Assembly: GCA_019113745.1 (NCBI GenBank)
Contig: DXGV01000051.1
Location: 51,265 to 115,264, forward strand
DNA from: Candidatus Blautia intestinavium
GTDB lineage: Bacteria > Bacillota > Clostridia > Lachnospirales > Lachnospiraceae
Direction of reading: 5' to 3'
DNA: 64,000 bases
Positions 1 through 8,221 of the stretch are shown here, one piece after another. Made by a program: the position numbers and the translations under genes. Position 1 is the stretch's first letter, and every line of letters starts with the position of its first letter. The notes beneath the pieces were generated by a model. The model saw nothing but the letters and a program-made list of their open reading frames with translations. It searched no databases and had not been told where the DNA came from.

Positions 1-917
1 GCACCATTATCCACAAAAACATAATTCAGATTGGTAAGTCCCTCTCCGTAGGTTTCTTCAAGAGTTGCACGGGACTGTACCGCCAGTACCGCCTGGTTCA
101 GAGCATCCGTCAGAGCATCATATGCGTCATAGATCCTGCCCTGCCACTGAGGGTCTTCATTCAGCACTTCCAGAATGCTGTCCGCGTCCTGCGGATGATA
201 TTTTTCCGGAAAGGCATAGTCGGAAAAATTCTTAACGTCTGTATAAACAATCTCTCCGTCCTTATCCACTACACAGGCGCTGTAATAGCTGTCGCTGATC
301 CCTGTATCATACATAAAATTCCGGTTCCTGAGCCATTCCAGCAGTTCCTCCTCCAGATCAGATTCCGCCGCCTCCCTGGCCGCTTCATAATCCTCTGTGG
401 TGGCATACTCCACCGCCTGGTCCTCCCCGTATCCGTCAATCGTTCCGTTGATCTGTATCTTCAGCTCTCCGCTGCGGATCTTATCATTAAATTCGTCAAA
501 GTAGAGATACTCTTCGCCGCCATCTTTCTTCGTGCAGATAAGGATATTTTCCGTATCTTCATTCCCCCATCCGCTTTCCGCCCACTCTTCCAGATCCTTC
601 ACACTGTAGGCCAGTCCTGAAGTATCTTCATAGCTGATGGGTTCCTCGGAAAACACTTCCTGAAGATCGATCACCCCCTGGCCGTCTCCCAGGAACCCGG
701 CGTTCTGAACAGCGTGCAGTATGTCGCCCGAACTCCTGTATACTTCATTTGCAAAACTCCGGGATTCGGTATAAGTGCCGCTGTCAAAAGGATAAATTCC
801 CATGGAGGCTATGCCGACCACCATTCCCGCGCTGACCGCTGCCGCCTCCACGGATATGATTCCCAGTGCAACCAGTATCCCTTTTGCCCATTTATTTCTG
901 TACCATCGCTTTTTCAT
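1..917 (-). CDS. Sensor histidine kinase, N-terminal part (runs off the left edge)
   Basis: This reading frame is absent from the ORF track because it is open at the window edge. It is continuous from an ATG at 917, preceded by GGGG nine bases upstream; an in-frame ATG two codons earlier sits too close to that site. The visible ~305 residues begin with a short basic segment and one membrane span (about residues 12-40, 'GILVALGIIS...MVVGIAS'), followed by a long acidic extracytoplasmic region. The HAMP and kinase domains would lie beyond the edge and are not seen. The kinase call rests on its position 95 bases downstream of an OmpR-type regulator on the same strand and on this membrane topology. 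The ligand is unknown. Confidence 0.7.
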   Translation of the reverse strand, partial: MKKRWYRNKWAKGILVALGIISVEAAAVSAGMVVGIASMGIYPFDSGTYTESRSFANEVYRSSGDILHAVQNAGFLGDGQGVIDLQEVFSEEPISYEDTSGLAYSVKDLEEWAESGWGNEDTENILICTKKDGGEEYLYFDEFNDKIRSGELKIQINGTIDGYGEDQAVEYATTEDYEAAREAAESDLEEELLEWLRNRNFMYDTGISDSYYSACVVDKDGEIVYTDVKNFSDYAFPEKYHPQDADSILEVLNEDPQWQGRIYDAYDALTDALNQAVLAVQSRATLEETYGEGLTNLNYVFVDNG

Positions 918-1012
918 AACCATCTACCCCTTTCTGTCCGTCCTGATCTTTTCCTGTTTTCTTCCCTGCGGCGCTGATCCATAAATCTGCCGTCTGTAAC
1001 TGTCCGGTCCCT

Positions 1013-1708
1013 CTACAGTTTCTCCACTTTGTATCCCAGCCCCCAGACTACTTTCAGATATCTGGGCTCTTTTGGATTGATCTCAATCTTCTCCCGGATA
1101 TGCCGGATGTGGACTGCCACGGTATTTTCTGCGGCAAACGCCTCCTCGTTCCAGATATTTTCATATATCTGGCTGATAGAAAATACTCTTCCCTTATTTT
1201 TGATAAGAAACAGAAGGATCCTGTATTCGATAGGCGTCAGCTTTACCAGGTCGCCGTCCACCCGTACTTCTTTTTTGTCGTCGTCCACAGACAGGCCGCC
1301 TGTCTCGTAAACGTTCGCTTTCTGGATTCCCGCGGCGGCTCCAAGCTGCGTATATCTTCTGAGCTGGGATTTCACTCTGGCAACCAGCTCCAGCGGGTTG
1401 AAGGGCTTTGTCACATAATCGTCCGCTCCCACGTTTAATCCCAGGATCTTGTCCGCGTCCTCGGATTTCGCCGAGAGGATGATGATGGGAAGGGACATTT
1501 CCTCCCTGATCTTCAGGGTAGCCCGTATCCCGTCAAGCTTCGGCATCATCACATCGATTACCAGAAGATCCACCTGACTGTTTCCGAGGATCCGCAGTGC
1601 TTCCTCCCCGTCGTATGCCTTCAAAACATGATGTCCCTCCTGGGTCAGATAAATTTCAATCGCTTCCACAATGGCTCTGTCGTCGTCGCAAACAAGTATT
1701 TCCGCCAT
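1013..1708 (-). CDS. Two-component response regulator, OmpR/PhoB family
   Basis: A 231-residue DNA-binding response regulator. The receiver domain (about 1-115) has the acidic pocket 'CDDD' near residue 8, the phosphoacceptor Asp52 in 'VIDVMMPKLDG', Ser79 and Lys101 in 'TKPF'. The C-terminal winged helix (about 130-231) carries 'LTPIEYRILLFLIKNKGRVFS' and ends 'GLGYKVEKL', as in VanR/PhoB-type proteins. It is the first gene of a pair with the clipped sensor kinase. TTAAGATA repeats at 11-bp phasing lie 90-130 bases upstream of the start and suggest autoregulation. The regulon cannot be read from here. Confidence 0.93.
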   Translation of the reverse strand: MAEILVCDDDRAIVEAIEIYLTQEGHHVLKAYDGEEALRILGNSQVDLLVIDVMMPKLDGIRATLKIREEMSLPIIILSAKSEDADKILGLNVGADDYVTKPFNPLELVARVKSQLRRYTQLGAAAGIQKANVYETGGLSVDDDKKEVRVDGDLVKLTPIEYRILLFLIKNKGRVFSISQIYENIWNEEAFAAENTVAVHIRHIREKIEINPKEPRYLKVVWGLGYKVEKL

Positions 1709-1796
1709 TTTTCTCTACCTCCTGCCCTCTTCTCTTCTCACATCGGTCCGGTCCGCATCCTCTGTGATCTGTTATCCTAAGAATATCAGCCTGTTT

Positions 1797-1837
1797 TTAA
1801 GATGAAAGGGGTAATTTATTAAGATATCCTTAAGATA
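1797..1837 (-). promoter_or_regulatory. Phased direct repeats, probable response-regulator operator
   Basis: On the plus strand, TTAAGATG starts at 1797 and TTAAGATA at 1819 and 1830. The last two are 11 bp apart and the first is 22 bp away, so all lie on one face of the helix. OmpR/PhoB-family regulators bind tandem half-sites at this spacing. The array lies between the LysR gene end and the regulator start, so autoregulation of the two-component operon is the simplest reading (inference). Confidence 0.55.
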
Positions 1838-1846
1838 CGGATTTTA

Positions 1847-2851
1847 TTATATATTGTCTTCATGAGGATTTCCAGACTTTCTGTCTTTCATACAGCCCGC
1901 AGTCTTCAGGAATTCTCCCATGGCGCGGCTGAAATACCGTCCCTTTTTCCAGTAGAAAAAAAGGTTCCTGAAGCTGTCCGCGCCGTCCAGCCTGTAATAG
2001 ACCACGCCGGGGTTCGCTCCTCCGTAAATGATCAGGGTGTCGCTGACAAAAGAGACGCCCAGCCCGGAGCAGGTGACATGGTACGCCGTCTGCTGCTGGT
2101 CAAGTTCAAAGATCATTCTCGGTTCAAAGCCGTGAAGCCTGCACAGATTCATGGCCCGTTTTCTTGTATCGTTATCTGGTTTCAGAAGAGCGAAGGGCTC
2201 ATCCCTGAAATATTCCAGGGGAACCGTCGGTATCTCTGACTCCGACAGCTTTCCCCTTCGGATTTCCCTGGCGGGAACCGCATACTCCTGAAGCTTCCCG
2301 TTGACCGCAAAGGCGCCGGGAACCGCAAGAAGAAGATGTTCCTTCTGATACACGCAACTTTCAAATACGGCATTGTCCAGATCGCAGTTATCCATCATAA
2401 GATCCACCCCTCCGTTCTGCAGAAGCTCCTCCAGACGCGAAGTGCTTTCCTCCACAAGAGAGATCTTCACCATGGGGTATTTTCTGGAAAACCTGCCCAT
2501 GATCTGGGGCAGGATCCAGGAAGAAAAAAGACTGCTGCCTCCCAGAGTGAGATTTCCGGTCTTCAGTTCCCCCAGATCATTAATATAATGAAAGAACTCC
2601 TGCTCCGCAGCCATCATTTTTTCCACAGCGGCAATATATTTTTCGCCGCATTCCGTAAGCTTCAGAGGCTTTGTGCTCCTGTCAAAGACAGGATAGCCGA
2701 TCCGTTCCTCCGTCCTTTTTACAGCCGCGCTGAGGGACGGCTGGGAAATAAACAGCTTCTGGGCGGCGCGGGAGAAGCTTTTTTCCCGGTAAACTGCATA
2801 AACATATTCTCTGCCCTGAAACATCCTGGTATCGTCTTCCGCCATTTCCAT
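1847..2851 (-). CDS. LysR-family transcriptional regulator
   Basis: 334 residues. The N-terminal winged helix-turn-helix (about 10-70) contains 'KSFSRAAQKLFISQPSLSAAVKRTEERIGYPVF', the classical LysR recognition helix. The rest is a periplasmic-binding-protein-like effector domain with 'GNLTLGGSSLFSSWILPQIM' at its start. It is transcribed away from aspA across an AT-rich 155-bp gap, the usual arrangement for a LysR protein that controls its divergent neighbour. Regulation of aspartase is therefore a reasonable guess. The effector is not known. The first methionines (MEM) lie close together and the exact start is uncertain by two codons. Confidence 0.88.
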   Translation of the reverse strand: MEMAEDDTRMFQGREYVYAVYREKSFSRAAQKLFISQPSLSAAVKRTEERIGYPVFDRSTKPLKLTECGEKYIAAVEKMMAAEQEFFHYINDLGELKTGNLTLGGSSLFSSWILPQIMGRFSRKYPMVKISLVEESTSRLEELLQNGGVDLMMDNCDLDNAVFESCVYQKEHLLLAVPGAFAVNGKLQEYAVPAREIRRGKLSESEIPTVPLEYFRDEPFALLKPDNDTRKRAMNLCRLHGFEPRMIFELDQQQTAYHVTCSGLGVSFVSDTLIIYGGANPGVVYYRLDGADSFRNLFFYWKKGRYFSRAMGEFLKTAGCMKDRKSGNPHEDNI

Positions 2852-2907
2852 CCTCCTCTCCTTCTTCTATAACATAATTATTATATTATCTATACTAATA
2901 TATGTAT

Positions 2908-2936
2908 TTGATTATATTATATCCTGTACGTATACT
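2908..2936 (+). promoter_or_regulatory. aspA promoter
   Basis: TTGATT and TATACT are separated by 17 bp, about 70 bases upstream of the aspA start. An interrupted palindrome, ATAAT-N6-ATTAT (2874-2889), lies just upstream of the -35, where a LysR-type activator would bind. Confidence 0.6.
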
Positions 2937-3006
2937 GAAAACAACAGAAAAGATTCCCGGGCCCCATCGTCCGCCCGGTTTTTACAGGAGAAGGAGAAAT
3001 AGCACA

Positions 3007-4455
3007 ATGGATAATACACATACAACCGACTACCGCCGGGAAAAAGATTCCATCGGCGTAAAAGATGTTCCAGAAGACGTTTACTACGGAGTACAGTCTC
3101 TCCGCGCTGCGGAGAACTTTCCTATTACAGGCCTTAACATGCATCCAGAGATCATCAACAGCCTGGCTTACATAAAAAAAGCCGCGGCCATCACCAACTG
3201 CGAGATAGGAATTCTTGATAAAAAGAGAGCCACCGCCATTGTTCAGGCCTGCGACGAGATCATTGCGGGAAAATTCCATGACGATTTTATCGTGGATCCT
3301 ATCCAGGGCGGCGCCGGCACTTCCCTGAACATGAACGCCAACGAAGTCATCGCCAACCGGGCCATCGAGATCCTGGGCGGCAAAAAAGGCGATTATTCTC
3401 TGGTCAACCCCAACGATCACGTAAACTGCGGCCAGTCCACCAACGACGTGATCCCTACCGCCGGAAAGATGACGTCTCTGCGGCTGCTGAAAAGACTGAA
3501 AAAGGAACTTCTTCGCTTACACAAAGCCTTCTGTGACAAAGCGGCGGAATTCGACCATGTGATCAAAATGGGAAGAACCCAGATGCAGGACGCGGTTCCC
3601 ATCCGTCTCGGCCAGGAATTCCAGGCTTACTCTGTAGCTGTTATGCGGGATATCAACCGTATGGATAAAGCCATGGATGAAATGCGCACTCTGAATATGG
3701 GCGGTACCGCTATCGGAACAGGCATCAACGCCGACGAGGCCTATCTGGAAAGGATTGTTCCCAACCTGGTGCAGGTTGCGGATATGGATTTTGTCCAGGC
3801 TTTCGACCTGATCGACTCTACCCAGAACCTGGATCCCTTTGTGGCCGTTTCCGGAGCTATTAAGGCCTGCGCCGTCACTCTTTCCAAGATCGCCAACGAT
3901 CTCCGCCTTATGTCTTCCGGCCCCAGAGCCGGTTTCGGGGAGATCAATCTTCCCGCACGGCAGAACGGATCCTCCATTATGCCCGGCAAGGTAAATCCTG
4001 TGATTCCGGAGGTAGTCAACCAGGTGGCCTTTAATATCATCGGCAACGACGTTACCATCACCATGGCCGCCGAAGCCGGACAGTTGGAACTGAACGCCTT
4101 CGAGCCCATTATCTTTTACTGCATGTTCCAGTCCATCGACACGCTGGCTTACGCTGTCCGTACTTTTGTGGACAACTGTATCACCGGTATCACCGCCAAT
4201 GAAGACCGCTGCCGCTATCTTGTGGAAAACAGCGTGGGAGTCATCACCGCCATCTGTCCCTATGTGGGATACCAGAAAGCCGCGGACATTGCCAAACAGG
4301 CAATGAAAACAGGCGAATCCGTGCGCAGCCTTATCCTGAAAGAACAGCTTTTGAACGCGGAAGAACTGGACCGTATCCTGGACCCTGTAAATATGACAGA
4401 ACCCGGCATACCTGACAAAGATCTTTTACGCAAAATAACACAAAACCAGAAATAA
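3007..4455 (+). CDS. aspA: Aspartate ammonia-lyase (aspartase)
   Basis: Converts L-aspartate to fumarate and ammonia in the cytoplasm, feeding anaerobic fumarate metabolism. The protein of 482 residues has the superfamily signature 'GSSIMPGKVNP' (catalytic serine loop), 'NDVIPTAG' and 'GRTQMQDAVPIRLGQEF'. Length and motifs fit aspartase better than class II fumarase. The ORF track starts at 2902, but the ATG at 3007 is preceded by GGAGAAGGAG and matches the family's N-terminus ('YRREKDSIG'). The longer frame would run through the promoter. It is monocistronic, with a strong terminator 20 bases after the stop, and divergent from a LysR regulator. Confidence 0.92.
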   Translation: MDNTHTTDYRREKDSIGVKDVPEDVYYGVQSLRAAENFPITGLNMHPEIINSLAYIKKAAAITNCEIGILDKKRATAIVQACDEIIAGKFHDDFIVDPIQGGAGTSLNMNANEVIANRAIEILGGKKGDYSLVNPNDHVNCGQSTNDVIPTAGKMTSLRLLKRLKKELLRLHKAFCDKAAEFDHVIKMGRTQMQDAVPIRLGQEFQAYSVAVMRDINRMDKAMDEMRTLNMGGTAIGTGINADEAYLERIVPNLVQVADMDFVQAFDLIDSTQNLDPFVAVSGAIKACAVTLSKIANDLRLMSSGPRAGFGEINLPARQNGSSIMPGKVNPVIPEVVNQVAFNIIGNDVTITMAAEAGQLELNAFEPIIFYCMFQSIDTLAYAVRTFVDNCITGITANEDRCRYLVENSVGVITAICPYVGYQKAADIAKQAMKTGESVRSLILKEQLLNAEELDRILDPVNMTEPGIPDKDLLRKITQNQK

Positions 4456-4474
4456 AAACCATAAGCCTCATCCG

Positions 4475-4530
4475 ATCCTCCGGAATCTGAACAGATATCT
4501 GTCCTGATTCCGGAGGATTTTTTTATTTTT
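4475..4530 (+). terminator. Terminator after aspA
   Basis: ATCCTCCGGAATC (4475-4487) pairs perfectly with GATTCCGGAGGAT (4506-4518), followed by a run of T residues. Confidence 0.9.
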
Positions 4531-4531
4531 C

Positions 4532-4561
4532 TTGACAAACAGGCATATACCTCCATATAAT
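4532..4561 (+). promoter_or_regulatory. perR promoter
   Basis: TTGACA (4532-4537) and TATAAT (4556-4561), 18-bp spacing, immediately after the aspA terminator. Confidence 0.75.
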
Positions 4562-4563
4562 AT

Positions 4564-4584
4564 CAGTAACCATTATTGTTATCA
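4564..4584 (+). promoter_or_regulatory. Putative PerR operator at perR
   Basis: CAGTAACCATTATTGTTATCA lies directly downstream of the -10. A nearly identical 21-mer sits in the same place at the reverse-rubrerythrin promoter (5079-5099). Both resemble the AT-rich palindromic Per box. Confidence 0.6.
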
Positions 4585-4629
4585 ATAAAGGAGCTGCAAA
4601 TATAAACCAGAAAAGAAGGGAGTGAGTTT

Positions 4630-5025
4630 ATGGCCGCATTGAAATACAGCCGTCAGCGAGAATCCATCAAGGAATTCCTTATGACCCGCACGGATCATCC
4701 GACCGCAGATACAGTATATGAAAATATGAAGATCTTATATCCCAATATCAGTCTTGGAACTGTTTACCGCAATCTCTCTCTCCTGTCTGATATTGGAGAA
4801 ATACAGAAGCTTGAAAGCTTTGGCGGAGCCGACCGTTTCGACGGCAGGACCGACCCCCACTGTCACTTTATCTGCACCGGCTGCGGATGCGTACAGGATC
4901 TGGAAATAGGGGATCTTCAGGATATCATCCACAGAGCCGAAAAAGATTTTAGCGGAAAAATTACAGAATGCACCGCAAGATTTTCCGGACTCTGTGAAAA
5001 CTGTTTTAAAAAAGAAAAATGTTAA
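4630..5025 (+). CDS. perR: Peroxide-responsive Fur-family repressor PerR
   Basis: 131-residue metal-dependent repressor that senses peroxide through metal-catalysed histidine oxidation. The regulatory-site ligands of Bacillus PerR can be placed one for one: His23, Asp71, His77, His79 and Asp90. An Asp at the last site favours PerR over Fur. The structural zinc cysteines are Cys82/Cys85 ('CTGC') and Cys122/Cys125 ('CENC'). The winged-helix part holds 'NISLGTVYRNLSLLSDIGEI'. Its own promoter and that of the next gene share a candidate operator, so autoregulation and control of rubrerythrin are expected (inference). Confidence 0.88.
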   Translation: MAALKYSRQRESIKEFLMTRTDHPTADTVYENMKILYPNISLGTVYRNLSLLSDIGEIQKLESFGGADRFDGRTDPHCHFICTGCGCVQDLEIGDLQDIIHRAEKDFSGKITECTARFSGLCENCFKKEKC

Positions 5026-5034
5026 GATTTCCTC

Positions 5035-5063
5035 TTGACATTTAAAAAACTTTGTGATAGATT
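5035..5063 (+). promoter_or_regulatory. Reverse-rubrerythrin promoter
   Basis: TTGACA (5035-5040), 17 bp, TAGATT (5058-5063), starting ten bases after the perR stop. Confidence 0.7.
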
Positions 5064-5078
5064 AAAGGCATAGCAAAA

Positions 5079-5099
5079 CAGTAACAATTACTATTATTA
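5079..5099 (+). promoter_or_regulatory. Putative PerR operator at reverse rubrerythrin
   Basis: CAGTAACAATTACTATTATTA shares most of its positions with the perR copy at 4564-4584 and lies at the same distance from its promoter. Confidence 0.6.
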
Positions 5100-5132
5100 T
5101 TAAAAACAAATTTAGAAAAGGAGATTATTACT

Positions 5133-5675
5133 ATGGCAAAATGGGTATGCAGTGTATGTGGTTATGTTTATGAAGGCGAGACAGCTCCGGAAGTATGTCC
5201 GATCTGCAAGGCTCCGGCTGAGAAATTCACCAAGCAGGATTCTGAGATGACATGGGCTGCCGAGCACGTTGTAGGCGTTGCAAAAGGCGTAAGCGAAGAT
5301 ATCCTGGCAGATCTGAGAGCAAACTTCGAGGGCGAGTGCTCTGAGGTTGGTATGTATCTTGCAATGGCAAGAGTTGCTCACAGAGAAGGCTATCCGGAGA
5401 TCGGCTTATACTGGGAGAAAGCAGCTTATGAAGAAGCAGAGCATGCAGCAAAATTTGCTGAACTGCTTGGCGAAGTAGTAACAGACAGCACCAAGAAGAA
5501 CCTTGAGATGCGTGTAGCGGCAGAGAACGGCGCAACCGCTGGTAAATTCGATCTTGCTAAACGTGCGAAAGAAGCAAACCTTGACGCAATCCATGACACT
5601 GTTCATGAAATGGCAAGAGACGAAGCCCGTCACGGCAAAGCATTCGCAGGCCTTCTGAAGAGATACTTCGGCTAA
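5133..5675 (+). CDS. Reverse rubrerythrin (rubredoxin domain first)
   Basis: 180 residues. The N-terminal rubredoxin domain has Cys6/Cys9 and Cys22/Cys25 ('CSVCGYVY', 'CPICKAP'). It is followed by a ferritin-like four-helix domain with the di-iron ligands in '[11 protein letters not shown]', '[10 protein letters not shown]' and '[11 protein letters not shown]'. This order is reversed relative to classical rubrerythrin and is typical of clostridial peroxide- and oxygen-inducible enzymes that reduce H2O2 and O2 with electrons from NADH via rubredoxin-type carriers. A promoter and candidate Per box precede it. Codon use is strongly biased (GAA, GCA, CTG), consistent with high expression. Confidence 0.9.
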   Translation: MAKWVCSVCGYVYEGETAPEVCPICKAPAEKFTKQDSEMTWAAEHVVGVAKGVSEDILADLRANFEGECSEVGMYLAMARVAHREGYPEIGLYWEKAAYEEAEHAAKFAELLGEVVTDSTKKNLEMRVAAENGATAGKFDLAKRAKEANLDAIHDTVHEMARDEARHGKAFAGLLKRYFG

Positions 5676-5741
5676 TCCGAAAATATATTACAGAAACAGA
5701 ACCGGCAGCTAATGTCCGGTTCACGTAAAACAGGATATTTG

Positions 5742-5784
5742 AAAAGGGACTTGAGACATCGGCAGTATCGCAAGTCCCTTTTTT
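5742..5784 (+). terminator. Terminator between the two rubrerythrin genes
   Basis: AAAAGGGACTTG (5742-5753) pairs with CAAGTCCCTTTT (5771-5782), followed by T residues. Confidence 0.85.
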
Positions 5785-5809
5785 ACAAAGATAAATAGGA
5801 GGTATTTAT

Positions 5810-6346
5810 ATGTCTAAATATGCAGGAACGAAAACAGAAAAGAATCTTATGGAAGCTTTCGCGGGAGAATCCCAGGCAAGAAATAAATATACATACTACG
5901 CTTCCGCAGCAAAAAAAGCCGGATATGAGCAGCTTGCGGCTCTTTATCTGGAAACAGCCGACCAGGAAAAAGAACACGCAAAAATGTGGTTCAAAGAATT
6001 CCACGGAATCCATGATGTAGCAGAAAACCTGGAAGACGCGGCTGCAGGCGAAAATTTTGAATGGACAGATATGTATGCACGCATGGCCAGAGAGGCCAGA
6101 GAGGAAGGCTTTGAAGAACTGGCGCTGAAGTTTGAAGGTGTTGCAAAGGTAGAAGCGGCTCATGAGAAACGTTACAAAAAGCTCCTGGAATCCTACAAAA
6201 ATGACAAGACCTTTAAGGGCGACGCTCCTTTAGGCTGGAAATGCCGCAACTGCGGTTATGTGCATATGGCTGACGAAGCTCCGGAAGTATGCCCGGTATG
6301 CGCACATCCCAAAGCTTATTTTGAGCGCAAGGTAGAAAACTACTAA
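5810..6346 (+). CDS. Rubrerythrin
   Basis: 178 residues, classical order: ferritin-like di-iron domain first (ligands in '[11 protein letters not shown]', '[10 protein letters not shown]' and '[11 protein letters not shown]'), then a C-terminal rubredoxin knuckle ('CRNCGYVH', '[11 protein letters not shown]'). It reduces hydrogen peroxide to water. The start is fixed by AGGAGG at 5797-5802. It follows the reverse rubrerythrin but is separated from it by a terminator, so it is transcribed by read-through or from a promoter I could not place. With perR and the reverse enzyme it forms one peroxide-defence cluster. Confidence 0.92.
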   Translation: MSKYAGTKTEKNLMEAFAGESQARNKYTYYASAAKKAGYEQLAALYLETADQEKEHAKMWFKEFHGIHDVAENLEDAAAGENFEWTDMYARMAREAREEGFEELALKFEGVAKVEAAHEKRYKKLLESYKNDKTFKGDAPLGWKCRNCGYVHMADEAPEVCPVCAHPKAYFERKVENY

Positions 6347-6354
6347 GATTACAC

Positions 6355-6378
6355 AATCCGCCGGTTTTCCGGCGGATT
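6355..6378 (+). terminator. Hairpin after rubrerythrin
   Basis: AATCCGCCGG-TTTT-CCGGCGGATT is a perfect 10-bp stem after the stop codon. There is no following T-run, so it may act as a weak terminator or as a 3'-end stabiliser. Confidence 0.55.
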
Positions 6379-6418
6379 GAGATAAAATATATATTCTGCC
6401 GCGCCTGTATAAATCAAT

Positions 6419-6994
6419 TCAAATATCCCGGCTTTCCTCTTCTCTGATTTTCCGCATACTGTCCTTTCGTACCTCATCTCTCAGATTTTTCATATAATCC
6501 GAAAACTCTGCTTTATCGTTTCCGTAAGTCATCTGCAGAGAATACTCCAGCGGAAGCCATGTATGAATGTCTGATTCATTATGCTGTATTAATGCCTCCA
6601 GATTATCAAGCGCCTTAAAAATTTTAGCTTCCAGAGATTTTCTCTCCGACATCTCCTGGAAAAGTTCTGTCATCTCCCGGTTAAATGGTTCCGGTAAGGA
6701 CATGAGCCATTTTTCCAAAATCTTTTCTTCTTTTTTCTCGTCTTCCTCTGTTTTTTCAAAAGTAGGAATATCTCCCGTAAATGCTTCTCCCAGATCATGG
6801 ATCAGGCACATTTTCAGAAGCTTTTCCAGATCCGCATCCGGAAATTCAGCGCTGACGAAGTACGCCATTAGAGCCGTCCTCCAGGAATGCTCTGCCACAC
6901 TTTCTCTCCGCCCGCCGGAAGTATAACAGTGGCGTACTGTATCCTTCAGCCGCTCCGCCACATTCATAATTTCCACCAGTTTCTGTGGTTCCAT
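6419..6994 (-). CDS. HD-domain phosphohydrolase
   Basis: 191-residue cytoplasmic metal-dependent phosphohydrolase of the YfbR/HDDC2-like HD family. The metal ligands are visible as 'ESVAEHSWR' (first His), 'LIHDLGEAFTGD' (the HD pair and following acidic residues) and 'KALDNLEAL' (distal Asp). Relatives dephosphorylate deoxynucleoside 5'-monophosphates, but the substrate here is not deducible. The gene stands alone, convergent with rubrerythrin and 50 bases downstream of the carboxypeptidase gene on the same strand. Confidence 0.8.
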   Translation of the reverse strand: MEPQKLVEIMNVAERLKDTVRHCYTSGGRRESVAEHSWRTALMAYFVSAEFPDADLEKLLKMCLIHDLGEAFTGDIPTFEKTEEDEKKEEKILEKWLMSLPEPFNREMTELFQEMSERKSLEAKIFKALDNLEALIQHNESDIHTWLPLEYSLQMTYGNDKAEFSDYMKNLRDEVRKDSMRKIREEESRDI

Positions 6995-7044
6995 TGTTCT
7001 TGCCCCTTGTACGCTGTTATTTTCTTATTTTTAGTATTCTCCAG

Positions 7045-8010
7045 TCATTCATCATGTAAGGCCAGCGCCGCTTCGCCCAGGCGGTTGTAGATTGTCACCG
7101 CGTCTGTGATATGAGGCGTCCCGGCTGAAAAAGCTCCGGCTGTCACCAGTATGTACTCTGTTCCATCGATTTCCGCAAAGCTGGCAAGGCAAAGACCGGC
7201 GTCATTGGTGAATCCCGTCTTTCCTCCCAGGATTTTCCCACCTGTCACGGAAGGATCCGGCAGATTGTTAAACATACTGCTGTAAAAAGTAATCCCATCC
7301 GGATGTATGTTCGTTCCCGGAGTAGAATAATACGGACTTTCGATGATCTCCCGGAAAGTATCGTTTCGGATGGCATATTTCAGCAGAATCGCGATATCCT
7401 TCGCCGTACTGTAGTGATCCGGATCATGCAGGCCTGTAGTGTCGCAGAAATGCGTCCCGTCCATTCCCAGTTTCTCCGCCTTCTGGTTCATCAACTCCAC
7501 GAACCCTTCCTCAGATCCCGCTATAGTGTCTGCCAGGGCGATACAGCACTCCGCTCCCGAAGGCAGCATAACGCCGTAAAGCAGGTCTATGGCCCGGACA
7601 GTTTCGTCCGGCTGAAACCCCGCCTGCGTGGCGTCTCGTTCATACAGTCCTGCAAACATATCGCTGGTCAGGGTAATCTCCTGATCCAGATCATCCAGTT
7701 CTTCGATAGCCACTATAGCCGTCATGATCTTTGTCATGGAAGCCGGATACATAGTCTGTTCTCCATTGATCTCTCCGATGATCTTTCCTCCTCTGGCCTG
7801 CATCAGCACCGCGCAGGAACTGTTGATTCCGGAGATATCAAGCTCCTGCACCACAGGCTTTCCAAGCTGGGAGATCCAGCTTCCGAAATCATACTTCCAG
7901 CCCAGCATTACCACCAGCGCAAGAACCGCCGCTATTTCCACCGCTATACAGAGAAACAACGTTCCTTTTCTGTTTTTTCTTCTGCGTTTCCGTCTCCTGT
8001 TATCCGGCAT
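7045..8010 (-). CDS. D-alanyl-D-alanine carboxypeptidase, peptidase S11 family
   Basis: 321 residues. A basic N-terminus ('RRRKRRRKNRKG') precedes one membrane-anchor helix (about 15-38), so the catalytic domain faces the wall. The acylating serine motif SxxK is 'SMTK' and the KTG motif is in 'GGKTGFTNDAG'. The third motif, normally SxN, reads 'PSGAECC', with Ala where Asn is usual. The enzyme should trim the terminal D-Ala of peptidoglycan stem peptides. GGAG lies eight bases ahead of the ATG, and a possible promoter (TTTACA-19-TATAAT, 8110-8140) lies upstream. It is not part of the ribosomal operon behind it because a terminator intervenes. Confidence 0.85.
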   Translation of the reverse strand: MPDNRRRKRRRKNRKGTLFLCIAVEIAAVLALVVMLGWKYDFGSWISQLGKPVVQELDISGINSSCAVLMQARGGKIIGEINGEQTMYPASMTKIMTAIVAIEELDDLDQEITLTSDMFAGLYERDATQAGFQPDETVRAIDLLYGVMLPSGAECCIALADTIAGSEEGFVELMNQKAEKLGMDGTHFCDTTGLHDPDHYSTAKDIAILLKYAIRNDTFREIIESPYYSTPGTNIHPDGITFYSSMFNNLPDPSVTGGKILGGKTGFTNDAGLCLASFAEIDGTEYILVTAGAFSAGTPHITDAVTIYNRLGEAALALHDE

Positions 8011-8161
8011 ATGATCTTCTCCTTTTCCGCCCGGACCGCGCCGGGGCAGATTTTTCTCCCATGTTCCTGCGCAAATAAGCCTTGCGGCAGGTTTCTTTTC
8101 ATTTTTCTTATTATACTATACTACTGCGGTTTTCTGTAAAATGTCTTTATATTTGAAAGAA

Positions 8162-8207
8162 ATAAAAATGGCTGTGAAAAAACGGATTTACGCTTTCTCA
8201 CAACCAC
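8162..8207 (-). terminator. Terminator of the rpmG-secE-nusG-rplK-rplA operon
   Basis: Read on the minus strand, TGGTTGTGAGAAA pairs with TTTTTCACAGCCA and is followed by TTTTTATTT, just after the rplA stop. Confidence 0.8.
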
Positions 8208-8221
8208 TTTTCATGCATCTA

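Noticed and set aside
2902-3006. Upstream extension of the aspartase ORF
   Set aside because: Covers the promoter and lacks a ribosome binding site; the family N-terminus begins at 3007.
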